Below the pieces are notes generated by a model that was not told where the DNA came from, made no database searches, and worked only from the letters and a program-made list of their open reading frames with translations. From Sycobia sp. Sy_11 (Eukaryota; Arthropoda; Insecta; Hymenoptera; Epichrysomallidae): a stretch of 64,000 bases of DNA. Location of the stretch: the NCBI GenBank assembly GCA_018907035.1, contig JACCIC010000027.1, forward strand, positions 434,001-498,000. The letters run 5' to 3'. Position 1 is the first letter of the stretch; every line of letters starts with the position of its first letter. A program made the translations under genes and the position numbers. Below, piece by piece: positions 44,082 through 54,424 of this stretch.

Positions 44082-44846
44082 CCTTTAAAGGGCCAGAAAG
44101 CCATTATATCGTCTCAAAAACATAATGCTAGGATACCTCTTTATCCTTAAGTATATTGATGCGTTAAGTTAGTATCTGAAGTTGGTTTGATCTTATTACT
44201 TCAGAGTCAAGGTCAATGAAAGTCACTTGATGGTCAAACGTAGCAATATCGTTTGAATCATTTCAAAAGACATATTTTTATGTTTTTGGAGTCACTGAGT
44301 TCAGATTTTACGTCATTTTGACCTCAAATAAAAAAAGAGATGACCCTGGGAATATACCTAGGGAAATATTTAAAATTGGTTTTTAGATTTTGAGAGCGCT
44401 TGACACCTAATTTTCTCATTCAACCAATCGCATTTCTGTCAATATCATTATTCAGATAAATTTCTGAATCCATTCTCGTGAAACTAGTTTGTCAGTAAAA
44501 TTACAGAAATACTTTTTGCTAGAAACATATATATCTTTATAATTTAGATCGTATAATTATAATGCATTTGATCTTGAAGTGACCTTGTTTGACCTCGAAT
44601 AATCGTGATGATGAGCAGTTAGGACCGGTCAGACTCCAGATTTGGGTGCAACACATCTCAAAACCTGAGTATATGATTTTATTCCTATTTTACCGAACTG
44701 AAAATTTTTCATGATCCTCCAGGGCCGGAGAGCCGATAAGTCGGCTCGGTCCATGATAGGACCATTGCACATAGTTGATAGGTTATACAAGATATGAATT
44801 TGGGCACTTTCAAAGGAGGTTTCGAAACCTCAAAACCCTTTGAAGG
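44082..44846. mobile_element. piggyBac-like MITE with TTAA duplication
   Basis: TTAA at 44078-44081 and 44847-44850. Termini CCTTTAAAGGG and CCCTTTGAAGG are inverted repeats. 765 bp with no open frame. TTAA target and C/G-run termini are those of the piggyBac superfamily; the family is otherwise unknown to me. Confidence 0.75.
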
Positions 44847-44850
44847 TTAA

Positions 44851-45715
44851 ACGATGAAATGTACTATGTATCAAGTCATTTATAATTATCATTTTTAAAT
44901 ATTCCAAAACAAGAGTAGATATGTATACAATAGACTATGCAAAGGTATATATTTTATTAATTTTTTTATTATTATTAAGTATGTTAAAATTATTACTACT
45001 TATTTTGTAAATTGCATCTTCTTTAAAGCTTGATCATTTAATACTCATCATGTAAGTGTAATAGTCCATGTGAATAATTTGACAGCTTAGCTTACAAAAG
45101 GAATGCACGCTAAAACATTCAATACGATTAAATAGAGATGGAAAAATACAATTTTTTCAATTTATTTTAACCTGCAATATAATATAGAGAGTTTGATTAG
45201 TAAGGTGGAATTATGAATATAATTTTAAATTGAAGTTATAAATTATAGTTAACTATTGTATCATTCTGTTATCTATCAATTCGTATTCGTATTTTTAGAT
45301 TGAAATTCCATCGAAGGTAATTTGGGTAAATAGAGGATCTCTTCCTCCTAGCTAATCTCTGCGATTATTTTTTAAATATAAAGTGTATCTAGCATTCCAA
45401 ATAGGTAAAACTTTCAGACTTGATTTAATAATGTTGGATCAAGTTTCTTTGTAATGACTACGTCTTATAAAAATCCTCGTCAAAATTAATGTTAAAAGAA
45501 AAATCTTTTAAACGTCTTCTATTATACAGTCAATTACATCAATATGAACTCGACAGTTCACAGTGAATTTATCCTATGAAATTAAATTATTATCTTGTAT
45601 GCTTTTATCAAGCGGATTTCTTGATTGATTTTTGATTTAAAGTTCCATTTGTTCTGTAAATTATGAAATACAAATTTTAGAATCTTGAATAAATTATCGC
45701 TGTTTTTTTACAAAA
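44851..45715. other. Intron, nothing recognised
   Basis: AT-rich, no motif. Confidence 0.5.
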
Positions 45716-45719
45716 CGAT

Positions 45720-46235
45720 CCCACAAGAAGTGTTCCAGAATTGTTACGAAAACTGGAAAACTCGCTAGAATACGTGTATAGATGTGAGAGGAGGCTACTT
45801 TGAAGGGAATCGCAGTGATGTAGCTTAATTTTTAAATGACTCGATTTTTGAATTTTGTAGCATTACTTAATTGTCTGACTTCGTATAATTACTTTTTGGA
45901 TTTACTTTAAATTTTCTGAAGATGATGGTCGCTTTCATATATCAATTCGATTATTTTACTGTTCGGTAATTGTATCATAAATACATCTCATCTTATGATA
46001 CTTATAATATTCTTATAGTATTATACTACTGTGGTATATAGATAGATCATGCAGATACATCATTCAACTCTAGGTTTTCTCTGAGGCTTTCCCCTTATTA
46101 GTTCGAAATTCTACATTTGTTCTCTGGAAACTGAAACCTAATGACGTACTTACGAAGCTATTATCACGAAAAATTACATCAACAGATTATTCTGATTTAT
46201 TCAAAAAATATTGGATTAAATTATTATTACATTAA

Positions 46236-46240
<5 letters not shown>
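45720..46240 (+). repeat. Dispersed repeat, copy B (mariner 3' end plus flank)
   Basis: Second copy of the 520-bp segment at 27000. It starts with transposase tail residues (FQNCYENWKTR, CIDVRGGYFEGNRSDV) and continues co-linearly to tattggattaaattattatt. The rest of the mariner is absent. It ends at the TA run 46239-46283. Confidence 0.85.
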
Positions 46241-46287
<47 letters not shown>

Positions 46288-46289
46288 AA

Positions 46290-46699
46290 GAAATCATTCG
46301 TCCGAGGTGGGTAGTATATTCGCGCTGCTTACATTATAATACTAAGTTTCAAGTCTTATATACCTGGGAACAGGCAGTTTTGCCTTACTGAAGCAGAAAA
46401 CGAAATGTCAATATAAGTTCCAATACTACGAATAGTCTAGAATACTAGCCTTTATGCCTTAGTATTCTACTCGCAGTCAAGTTTGACAACTATACTGAGA
46501 ACTATAAGTAACGTAGTAACGTATGCTTCCGCGGTGGGGGCAAGATTTTTTAGAGTTTTACTAGACTGCTGCTAAATACGCTTATTTTCGTTCCTTTTGA
46601 GAATATCGAACTATAGACTTGGAGAAGTCCACATAACTTACCGATATTGTTCTTGAAAGCTGTTGAAGTCTTACTTGACTTATACACTTCTAAACAACG
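46290..46699 (+). repeat. BEL/Pao 5' LTR
   Basis: Starts gaaatcattcgtccgagg and ends cacttctaaacaacg. Aligns along its length with 50346-50753, including gtttcaagtcttatat, aatgtcaatataagttcc, actagactgctgctaaatac and gctgttgaagtcttacttg. The similarity begins upstream of a guanine-rich run (gaggtggg) that would be a polypurine tract in the 3' copy, so the exact start is uncertain by about 25 bp. Confidence 0.88.
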
Positions 46700-46754
46700 A
46701 AGTGGCGCAGCCATTTTTGCGAGTCCTTTGAGCCGGATCCTTGACCTCAAAGCA

Positions 46755-47092
46755 CAGTATACTGCTCAGTTGCAATAGCATATACTAGTTCGTATAGATT
46801 TATGCTATTTATGGATTTATAGATTTATGGCTTTCCAGATTTTTTGCCATTAATGCATAGTATATCGTTCAATTGCAGGAACATATACTAATACGTATAA
46901 ATTTATCCTATACGCGTTTGACTTGACTTTTCGTTTTGCTTAATTCGATACGCACTGTATATCGCTCATTTGCAGGAGCATATACTAATACGTCTAGCTA
47001 CAGTACGTATAACTAAGCTCTCCATTTTTTGCTGTGTTTAATTCAATAGGCACAGTATATTGCTTAATTAGCGGCAGCATGTACTATCATTA
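46755..47092 (+). repeat. Tandem leader units of BEL/Pao
   Basis: Units start at 46755, 46858, 46955 and 47053 (103, 97 and 98 bp; the last is partial), each with gtatat(c/t)g(c/t)tc, gcag(g/c)a..catatactaatacgta. The gag ATG (47092) lies in the last unit at the place of the gtatag segment. The 7487-7725 fragment has the same design. Confidence 0.8.
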
Positions 47093-48380
47093 TGGCTGAG
47101 AAGGGTACTGAAGATTTGTTAACGAAACAAGACCGGTTCTTAGATTTATTGGTGAATTTCAAATCCAATATGTCTAAACAGACAGCTGCCGTAGCTATAA
47201 TCGTAGAGGATTATCGATCGCGAAACATAGTGTTAGACGCTTATTGGAATCAGTTTCGAAAGCGTGACTATTAACTCAGTTGCGTCTCGGAGTTACTTAA
47301 GGAACGTAGTTATTTCAAATTAGATGTCTATAATCGTTTTATTTGAATATTTGTCAACCAAGGCATGGCTAAATGATCGTATTACGTATCGCAGGACATA
47401 TTCTCAACTACGCCGGTAACCACTCATTCATTGCAGGCCTCTGTTGTGGTAAAAGTTAAAAGGTAAAAGGTAAAAGGTAAAATTATCTAAGTTTAATGGC
47501 ACTCGGCGTGATTGGTAAAGCTTTAAAAGCAAATGTCAGTCCCTTGTGTTACACGATACTGCGATTTCTACTATTATTCAATTTCAGCACCTACTCATTG
47601 TATTAGAAAACGAAGCAGCTTCAAAATTGCAGAGTTTTGATTTGGTGGATGAGAAATTTTTCTCGGTTTGCGAGGCTTTAATAGCCGTTTTGATAATCCC
47701 CTATTAAGATTCTTTACCCATTTTACTACTCTTGTGCACCTTTCAACATGTTATTATTACATACTACCGTGGAGAATAAAAATGTGTTCACCTCTCTAAA
47801 ATTGCCAGTTGAACATTGGGACCTGATATTTATACAATTAATTGAAAATAAATTGCCATCGTTAATACGACTAAAATGTACACGCTTAGTGAAAAGAGAT
47901 TGTGATAATGAATTTCCAACATTTATAGACTTTAAAAAATTCTTAGAGTTTAGGATTCAAAGTCTAGATATCATCCAGGATTTAGATGAGATTATCAGAA
48001 CTGAATATGGCTAATGGGAAAATTCGCATTAAAATTAATACCAGCCCTGATAAAAAATCTACTTCATTTAATAAAATTACGTTCATACACGTCACCACTT
48101 TGAATTCCAAAAAAAATTGCTATACCTTGTTCCCTTTGTCAAGGACCGTATTTTGTACACTATTGTAACCCGTTCGTAGATCTTGTATCAGTCAAGAGAA
48201 AAGAACATGCAGCACAATCTAAGCTCTGTTTCAAATCTCTAAGTTCTAAGCATAGAGTGGAAGACTGTCCCTCAAAAGCTAGCTGATACATTCGCAGTTA
48301 CAAACATCATACGAAGCTTCGCTCTGAGAAATTCGGCAGTAAGACAACTGTTAGTCTTCGTAAAACAAAAGCCGGTCCCG
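47092..48380 (+). pseudogene. BEL/Pao gag with zinc knuckles
   Basis: Starts MAEKGTEDLLTKQDRFLDLL and NFKSNMSKQTAA, with a stop at 47274; later LKLPVEHWDLIFIQLIENKL, KRDCDNEFPTFIDFKKFLEF and RIQSLDII (the ELPTFxxLxxFLxxR capsid block), then CIPCSLCQGPYFVHYCNP and LCFKSLSSKHRVEDCPSK, two CCHC knuckles of the BEL/Pao type. Frames shift several times. The heptamer run aaaaggt at 47449-47482 is a local microsatellite. Confidence 0.85.
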
Positions 48381-48419
48381 CAACTTCGATTCACTTTACG
48401 GCTTAATAAAATGATTTCT

Positions 48420-48535
48420 CAATCGTTGTTACCTACTGCAGTACTGGTCCTTGAATCCCCAAAAGGGGCTCGTACTAGAGCTCGAATCTTATTAGATTCA
48501 TGCGCCGAAAAATCCTTCATATCTGAAAATATTAT
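48420..48535 (+). pseudogene. BEL/Pao aspartic protease
   Basis: LLPTAVLVLESPKGARTRAR then ILLDSCAEKSFISENI. The catalytic motif is LDSG in active relatives; here it reads LDSC, so the triad neighbour is lost. Confidence 0.85.
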
Positions 48536-48549
48536 CTTTAAATTTTAAA

Positions 48550-49800
48550 CCAGTAAACATTACCATATCTTGTTTTGAACAGCAAGATTAATACTATGGC
48601 TCGTGCTGAAGTACAGTTTACTTTGAAATATCTAATAAATCCAGAGTTTTTTCTTAATACAGCCCTAATAGTGAAACGTGTCTCCAATTTGGTGCCCAGA
48701 GACAAATCGTTTCTGGACATTCGAACCATATGCAGGGGCTGCACTTAGCTGACCCACACTTTGAACAATCATATAAGGTGGATTTGATTCTAAACCCGTC
48801 TGTTTATGGCGACGTGCTTTTGACAGAAATACGTCGAGCTCAATCTCCACATATTGGTCCAGTGGCATTATCGTCTATTTTTGGCTGGGTTTTAACACGG
48901 AACGCAGATATCGATAATACCACGGAAACAACGGCACTTACTTAGCAGTAGATCATCAGCTTTCTGAGGCTATTAGTCGCTTCGTGGAGTCAGAAGAGAG
49001 TCCTCAAAACAATAGTCTCTCCTGTAGAACAAAAATGTTGGGATCATTTCAAAACTACGTATTGTAGAAATTCTGATGGTCGCTTCATAGTTAAACTGCG
49101 TTTTTGCAAACAGCCTAACTTCATAGGTTCAGAAAAAATTGCGAAAGTTTTTTGAAGCGACTAGAATGCCCTTTTCATAAACAACCTGAACATTGCAACG
49201 GTTACCATGCTTTTATGTAAGAATATGTTGATCTTGGGTATATGGAACTTCTTCCAGCAGATGAATGCGAGTCTGACAACGGATTTTTTTGCCTGATCAT
49301 CTAGTATTCAAGCAGGACGGTAGCAAAAAAATAAGGATTGTCTTTAATGGATCACATAGGATAAAGCAGGAAATTCATTAAACGAATTTTTATATCCTGG
49401 TCCAAACTTACAGGAACACATCACTGTTATTATTATTAGGTGGTGTTTTTTAAATATGTATTTGTATGTGATATAATTAAAAATTTATTACTGATACTAA
49501 CTGGCAACGTATATGCTGGCGTTTTGATCCACTTTTACCCCTTCAAGTTTGGCGCTTGCTTACTGTTACATATAATACAGTATCAGCTTCTATTTTTGGC
49601 AAATTCTTGCTTAGAAGAATTAGCCAATTTGGTCGCACATTCACATAAAATTGGATCCACAATCCTTTTCAGAAATAGATACGTGGATGATTTCTTAGCT
49701 AGTGGAGACACCTTGCATGAAGTCGTAAAAAGCATATCAGGAAATTACTGAAGTCCTTAGTTATGCTGGCATGTCTGTCGGCAAGTGCGCAGCAAACCAC
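48550..49800 (+). pseudogene. BEL/Pao reverse transcriptase
   Basis: ADPHFEQSYKVDLILNPSVY, GDVLLTEIRRAQ, SSIFGWVLTRN (protease-RT linker typical of BEL/Pao), FVESEESPQNN, KCWDHFKTTYCRNSDGRFIV, LPDHLVFKQDG-like (FFA..SSIQAG), KKIRIVFNGSHR (motif 2), GPNLQEHIT, and in the frame 49440-49751 LANSCLEELANLVA and ILFRNRYVDDFLASGDTLHE (YVDD box). Reading frames are interrupted. After AANHNKLT it jumps straight to integrase sequence. Confidence 0.88.
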
Positions 49801-50300
49801 AACAAGCTAACGTGAAGTCTGATATAGAGGCGTGTTTGAATTCTAGACCACTCAGCGCACTTCGTTTTGATCCTGCCGTTGTTGTGAGTGCGATCACTCC
49901 AGGTCATTTCTTTATTGGTGTTTGCCTTGTAACACTCTCTGAGCCATTTGTTTAAATTGACGAATCTCAAACTCTCTGCTCTCAAACTCTGTCAAACAAA
50001 TCATTACTAGAGATGGCAAAAGGAATATCTTGGTCAGTTACAACAAAGAACCAAGTGGCTTATGTCTAATTAGCTTTCAAATTGGCGATTTGGTTTTATT
50101 TAAAGATAACTTGCTTCCTCCATCAAAATGGCTATTAGGATGTATTACCGGCTTACATACTGGTAATGATCCATAGACGAGAGTAGTGACCTTGCGCACT
50201 GCTACTTCTGAATATAAGCGACCAGTCAAAAGATTAATTTTGCTTCCACTTCCTGACAATACGTCAGCCAATCTATTGACATTACTGTCAAATTAATAGA
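49800..50300 (+). pseudogene. BEL/Pao integrase C-terminal region
   Basis: SDIEACLNSRPLSALRFDPA, VVSAITPGHFFIGVCLVTLS, then FQIGDLVLFKDNLLPPSKWL and GCITGLHTGND, RVVTLRTATSEYKRPVKRLI, LLPLP. EACLNSRPL...LTPGHFLIG...GDLVL.KE...P..W.L..V...H.G.DG..RV..V.T....KRPV.KL is the BEL/Pao integrase end. The zinc domain and the first two catalytic residues are deleted at about 49800. Confidence 0.92.
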
Positions 50301-50345
50301 TGTTTATAAATTACAACGTTTGTCGTTTATTTTTCCGTATCGTAC

Positions 50346-50753
50346 GAAATTATTCATCCGTGGTGGGGGTATGTTCGCGCCGCTTACATAATAATAGTAA
50401 GTTTCAAGTCTTATATGCCTGGGAGCTTTTAAAAATTTAAAAATTTTAGTTTTGCCTTGCTGAAACAGACAACGAAATGTCAATATAAGTTCCAATACTA
50501 CGGATAAGGACTGACCTTTCATGCCTTAGTATTATACCTGCAATCAAGTTTGGACACTGAGAACTATAAGTACGGCATGCTTCCGCCCTGCAGGTAAGAT
50601 TTTTCCGAGTTTTACTAGACTGCTGCTAAATACGCTTATTTTTCTTTCTTGTGAGAATATTGAACTATAGACTTGGAGAAGTCGACATAACTTATCGATA
50701 TTGCTCTTGAAAGCTGTTGAAGTCTTACTTGACTTATACACTTCCAAACAACG
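50346..50753 (+). repeat. BEL/Pao 3' LTR
   Basis: Diverged partner of 46290-46699. Ends cttccaaacaacg at 50753 and is followed by a TA run. Contains an extra aaaatttaaaaatttt segment near 50430. Confidence 0.9.
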
Positions 50754-50769
50754 TATATCCTATATATAT

Positions 50770-50935
50770 ATATATGATTCACTACGTGCTCATGTTTCTC
50801 AGACAGTAGAAAACACTAATTGGATTCTCGATTAAGGAGAATGGAAATTGAGAAGCGATGTACCTTAATTTTTAAATATACTCGATTTTTTAACTTTGTC
50901 GCATTACTTAACTGTCTGACCTCGTATGTGGGTAT
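50770..50935. repeat. Dispersed repeat, rearranged copy C
   Basis: catgtttctcagacagtag, attggattctcgattaagg (as at 27589-27640) is joined to gcgatgtaccttaattttt, aaatatactcgattttt and gcattacttaactgtctgac (as at 27090-27170 and 45820-45890). The order is the reverse of copy A, showing rearrangement. Confidence 0.75.
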
Positions 50936-50939
50936 TGGT

Positions 50940-52417
50940 GTCAATCAAAATTGAAACAAAACAATGGTCTGTAAGATATCACCTTCTTGAACTGGACGCT
51001 GAAATAGTACCATCTTGACCGACGCTTAGATAGATTTTATGTGGAAGCGGCGATATAAGAAATCTTACAATTATTTTAGATGCAGATATGTATATATATA
51101 TATACTTTTGGATCAGACCTTATAATAACATGCTATACTTAGACCTTAAACCTAACATTTCATTTTGATGTATTGGACAAATTTTTCAAGCATCAGCACA
51201 AACCTATAAATTAAATTGTTATTCGAAATGTCGCATGTAGAATTTAATATTATACATGTATTATGCCAATAAGTGTACTCAGATTTAAAAAAACACTGCG
51301 GGAATTACTTTGATTCAAACATGTTTCCTTCAATCCATTGGAAAAATAACATTTCAAATATAATGTTCAAAGTGTATGATATTTACACGAACTTTTTAGT
51401 TCGAGTTATATATGTAAAGATATATCAATGTTATCTATTAGAATTAAAATATACTATTTTGTTTTAAAAAAACAATTAAAATTTTGAAAAGCATTTTTTA
51501 ATGGTAAATCTTAAATACAGTGAAACATTAACTTCTACAATTTTTCATCAATTTACTTGAGAGTTTAATAGTAACTTTTTTGATACATAATATGTACAGA
51601 ATCGATTAATATTTGACAGGAATGAATTGATTTCGTTATTTAAGGAATTAAAGTTAGGTCTTCTGATTCCTTTAAAAAAAATATAACATATTATCTTGAC
51701 TATAAAACTACTATTTCTATATAAAATAAAAGAAAAACTTTTATGTATGTTACATCAAAATAATTAAAAAGACTTATCTTTGGTTAACTTTTCTAACATT
51801 AACCTTTTTAGCATAATAAAAATAGTTATTTATTTACTTGATAAATTTGTATAATAAGAGAGCCTTTGGTCAATCAAAATATAGGCAGTTATAATATAGT
51901 TTCTTGTCAAAAAATTAAACGTAATGTGGGACAGAATTAAAATTTACTTTGCACATAGAAAGTAATCGTTCATACTGCCGAAACGTTGCGAATTTAAATT
52001 ACTATTAACTTATTGACACCGATACTTATCAATTAATTTAAAAAATCCTAGCTATTTAAAAGAAGAGTAATTGTCGATGAGGTTTGACATTATATAGATC
52101 AATTGATTTTGACCATTCTGGGGATGTTCTGATCAACTTCATATTCTGCTAGTTCATTTCATTAAAAACAAAATTTTTTTAAAAAGACAATTTTTCTTTT
52201 TTTCTTTTGTATTTGTCATACAACGAATGGTTTCTAAAACTATAAATCTTTTCTTATTTTATGCCGCTTGGTATCAACTGCTGATCTACTGGAGACAGCA
52301 GGTAAATAATAAGTACAAAGATCCTCTTAGTCGTGCTGTTTTATTATACCCATAAATTCACCTTCATTAATTAATATGCAATTCCTTTTTGTTTCTTCGC
52401 ATTTTAACAATCTACAG
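50940..52417. other. Intron up to the PH exon
   Basis: AT-rich; nothing recognised apart from the splice acceptor at its end and a short TA run near 51090. Confidence 0.6.
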
Positions 52418-52645
52418 GTGGGCGCTACAAAAGTTGGAAAAGACGTTGGTTCATCCTTAATGATAATTGCCTTTATTATTTTGAATATACTACAGACAAG
52501 GAGCCTCGCGGGATTATTCCTCTAGAAAACATACAGGTCAGGGAAGTTCAAGATAGAAATAAGCCACATTGCTTTGAACTGTATGCCGCCGGAACTGAAT
52601 TTATAAAGGCCTGCAAGACGGACAGTGAAGGCAAAGTAGTTGAAG
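52418..52645 (+). CDS. step: Cytohesin exon: main PH-domain exon
   Basis: It continues the reading frame of the exon at 3730-3841. The split codon G+GT gives glycine, followed by [20 protein letters not shown], then [20 protein letters not shown], a CFELY strand and [16 protein letters not shown]. The [10 protein letters not shown]...YYF...KEPRG pattern is the phosphoinositide-binding beta1-beta2 region of cytohesin PH domains; the basic residues before WF and the R of EPRG are those expected to contact PI(3,4,5)P3/PI(4,5)P2. The glycine run at the exon joint corresponds to the diglycine/triglycine splice-variant site known in vertebrate cytohesins. Acceptor tctacag is at 52411-52417; donor G/gtttgt at 52645/52646 keeps phase 1. 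Confidence 0.96.
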
Positions 52646-52844
52646 GTTTGTTTTATATCATACTTATTGCAATTCACTTGTTTAGCCTACTTTTAAATGT
52701 AACCTCTGAAATTTGTACTTAAATTTATAAGATGATTCTGCAGTTCTGTGATGACTCTAAACTTTACGAAAATCTTATCATTTCAATTATTTTCGGCATA
52801 TTCGCTGCAGTACATTTATTTATTTTCATGCGTTATTTTTACAG

Positions 52845-52914
52845 GTAAACATACAGTTTATAGAATGTCCGCCGCAACTAATGATGAAAAAGATGAGTGG
52901 ATAAAATGCGTGAG
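52845..52914 (+). CDS. step: Cytohesin exon: C-terminal PH helix
   Basis: Follows a 199-bp intron (52646-52844). The split glycine codon is completed and the exon reads KHTVYRMSAATNDEKDEWIK then CV plus two bases (AG) of the next codon. VYR(M/I)SA...E(K/E)DEWIK is the beta7 strand and C-terminal alpha-helix of the cytohesin PH domain. Acceptor ttttacag precedes 52845 and a consensus donor gtaagt starts at 52915 (phase 2). The last expected exon (short C-terminal polybasic region) was not found before 64000. Confidence 0.95.
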
Positions 52915-53660
52915 GTAAGTCCATATTTTGGAATTTAATGCATGGCTTGTAATGTTAAAATTATTAAACAAAATTCATGATACATTTTTTCGTAAAATAA
53001 TTGATATTATTGCTATTCAAATATAATTATAACAGTAAACAAATAAAAAAATTAACATTTCATTTATCATGCTAACAATATCATTATTTTTAGTTAAAAC
53101 TTATATATCTTTCAGAAAAGTTATTTTCAGGTGCTACTGCAATTTTATCTTCTCTACTTACTCCAAAGTATTTTTATAAAATGGCAATGAAAAGTCTGCT
53201 TATAGGTACTATTTTAAAATTATACTTTATACTTTCTTGTGTAGATATAAGTACTTTCCTCATTTCTTTCAAAGTTTCCCCTTTTGATAATTAGTATAAG
53301 CAAAGGAAAGTAACCTATTAATAAGATTTTTGAGGTTGTAGAAAAAAAAACTATTTTTTTAGTAAAAAATGATTTTTGTAATTAGAAAAAAATTATTTAC
53401 TTCAAAATTTTAAATATTGTTAATGTGATGGAATTTTAATTGTATCCTTTGTTAGTTCGTAAGTACTATTTGAACATATAGATCGACATATAGATAGATA
53501 AAAATACACAAAATTGTTGTCAAATCAGTTGTTTAGCTATCTGATAGCAGCTGTATTTAAAGCCAAATCTTTTAACTACTGATTTGAGCATCTTTGTAGG
53601 TTCATATTTAGTTTTAATTAAATATTTGTAACGTCGAGCTAATAATAACAACAAAATATT
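52915..53660. other. step: Start of the next cytohesin intron
   Basis: Begins with the consensus donor gtaagt. AT-rich; no further exon found. Confidence 0.6.
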
Positions 53661-53661
53661 A

Positions 53662-54030
53662 TTAGGAGTGTGAATAAGTCTTTCCCGTTTTTTGTAAGAG
53701 ATGGCGCCACCAATACTGTGCGAGTATTCAATGGTTACATATGTCATAATCAAAGCTTATTCATATGTCAACAATTCCATACTAACACATTAGTTAAAAT
53801 TTTTTCGCATCATAAATTTTTGATATCGTGGAAATGTCGAAATTTGAGCCGAGTCGACGTCATTTGCGGGAAGTTTCACTTTATTGGTTCAATTTGAAGA
53901 AATCTGCTGCCGAGACGCATCGATTGCTTCAGGAGGCTTATGGAGAAGGTTGTGTCGATGATTCAAGTGTTCGCGGATGGTTTCGACGCTTCAAAAGCGG
54001 TGATTTCGACGTGGAAGACAAGGAGCGTTC
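53662..54030 (+). mobile_element. Truncated mariner, near-identical to the intact copy
   Basis: TA at 53660-53661, then the same left terminus and transposase start (MSKFEPSRRHLREVSLYW...FRRFKSGDFDVEDKERS) as 797-1164. Over about 368 bp I see only a handful of differences (a small change near 53740, cgtgg for cgtga, tggttc for tggtcc). It stops abruptly after ...aaggagcgttc and continues into AT-rich sequence and TA arrays. The right half and right terminus are absent. Confidence 0.95.
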
Positions 54031-54112
54031 GATATTAATTTTAATAATCAAATAAAAATATATAAAAATAAGTATATAACATAGATATAAACATTAAAGT
54101 ATATATATTTAT

Positions 54113-54113
54113 A

Positions 54114-54175
<62 letters not shown>

Positions 54176-54232
54176 GACGGGGAACGCAAGCACTACGTAC
54201 GCTTGCTTTCCCACGTCCTGTTGCTCTCTCTC

Positions 54233-54297
<65 letters not shown>
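54113..54297. repeat. Two TA microsatellites around a hairpin
   Basis: TA runs at 54113-54171 and 54234-54297. The 62-bp spacer contains gggaacgcaagc and an inverse gcttgctttccc (one mismatch) with a loop of about 9, a strong hairpin. The right run is followed by tctcggcttcgcccgaga, another hairpin. Confidence 0.85.
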
Positions 54298-54298
<1 letters not shown>

Positions 54299-54424
54299 TG
54301 GCATCTCCCGTCTCGGCTTCGCCCGAGATACTAATTTAACCGATTTTATAAGTAATTCAATAATATCTAAGTAAAAAGTACTCTATACATAAAAACCTAT
54401 ATTACTATAAATAATTTACCGTAA

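Larger units (their letters stand above)
46290..50753 (+). mobile_element. BEL/Pao retrotransposon with both LTRs
   Basis: Two diverged direct repeats bound the element: 5' LTR 46290-46699 and 3' LTR 50346-50753. Between them: a putative primer-binding site (tggcgcag, 46703), a tandem leader, gag with zinc knuckles, an aspartic protease, RT with RYVDDF, and an integrase tail. RNase H and most of the integrase are deleted. Frames carry many stops. Boundaries are set by LTR similarity; TA-rich flanks hide the target duplication. Confidence 0.92.
3842..52417 (+). other. step: 48,576-bp cytohesin intron packed with transposons
   Basis: Bounded by the donor gtaata at 3842 and the acceptor tctacag ending at 52417. 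Both flanks are phase 1 and join to an uninterrupted PH-domain reading frame. The interior holds mariners, BEL/Pao, LINEs of LOA, I and R1 type, a Penelope-like element, SINEs and MITEs on both strands, with no other host exon recognised. The boundary call rests on protein continuity, not transcript data. Confidence 0.9.

Noticed and set aside
46158..46358. Further cytohesin exon inside the large intron
   Set aside because: The exons at 3730 and 52418 already join without missing PH residues; nothing between them matches cytohesin.
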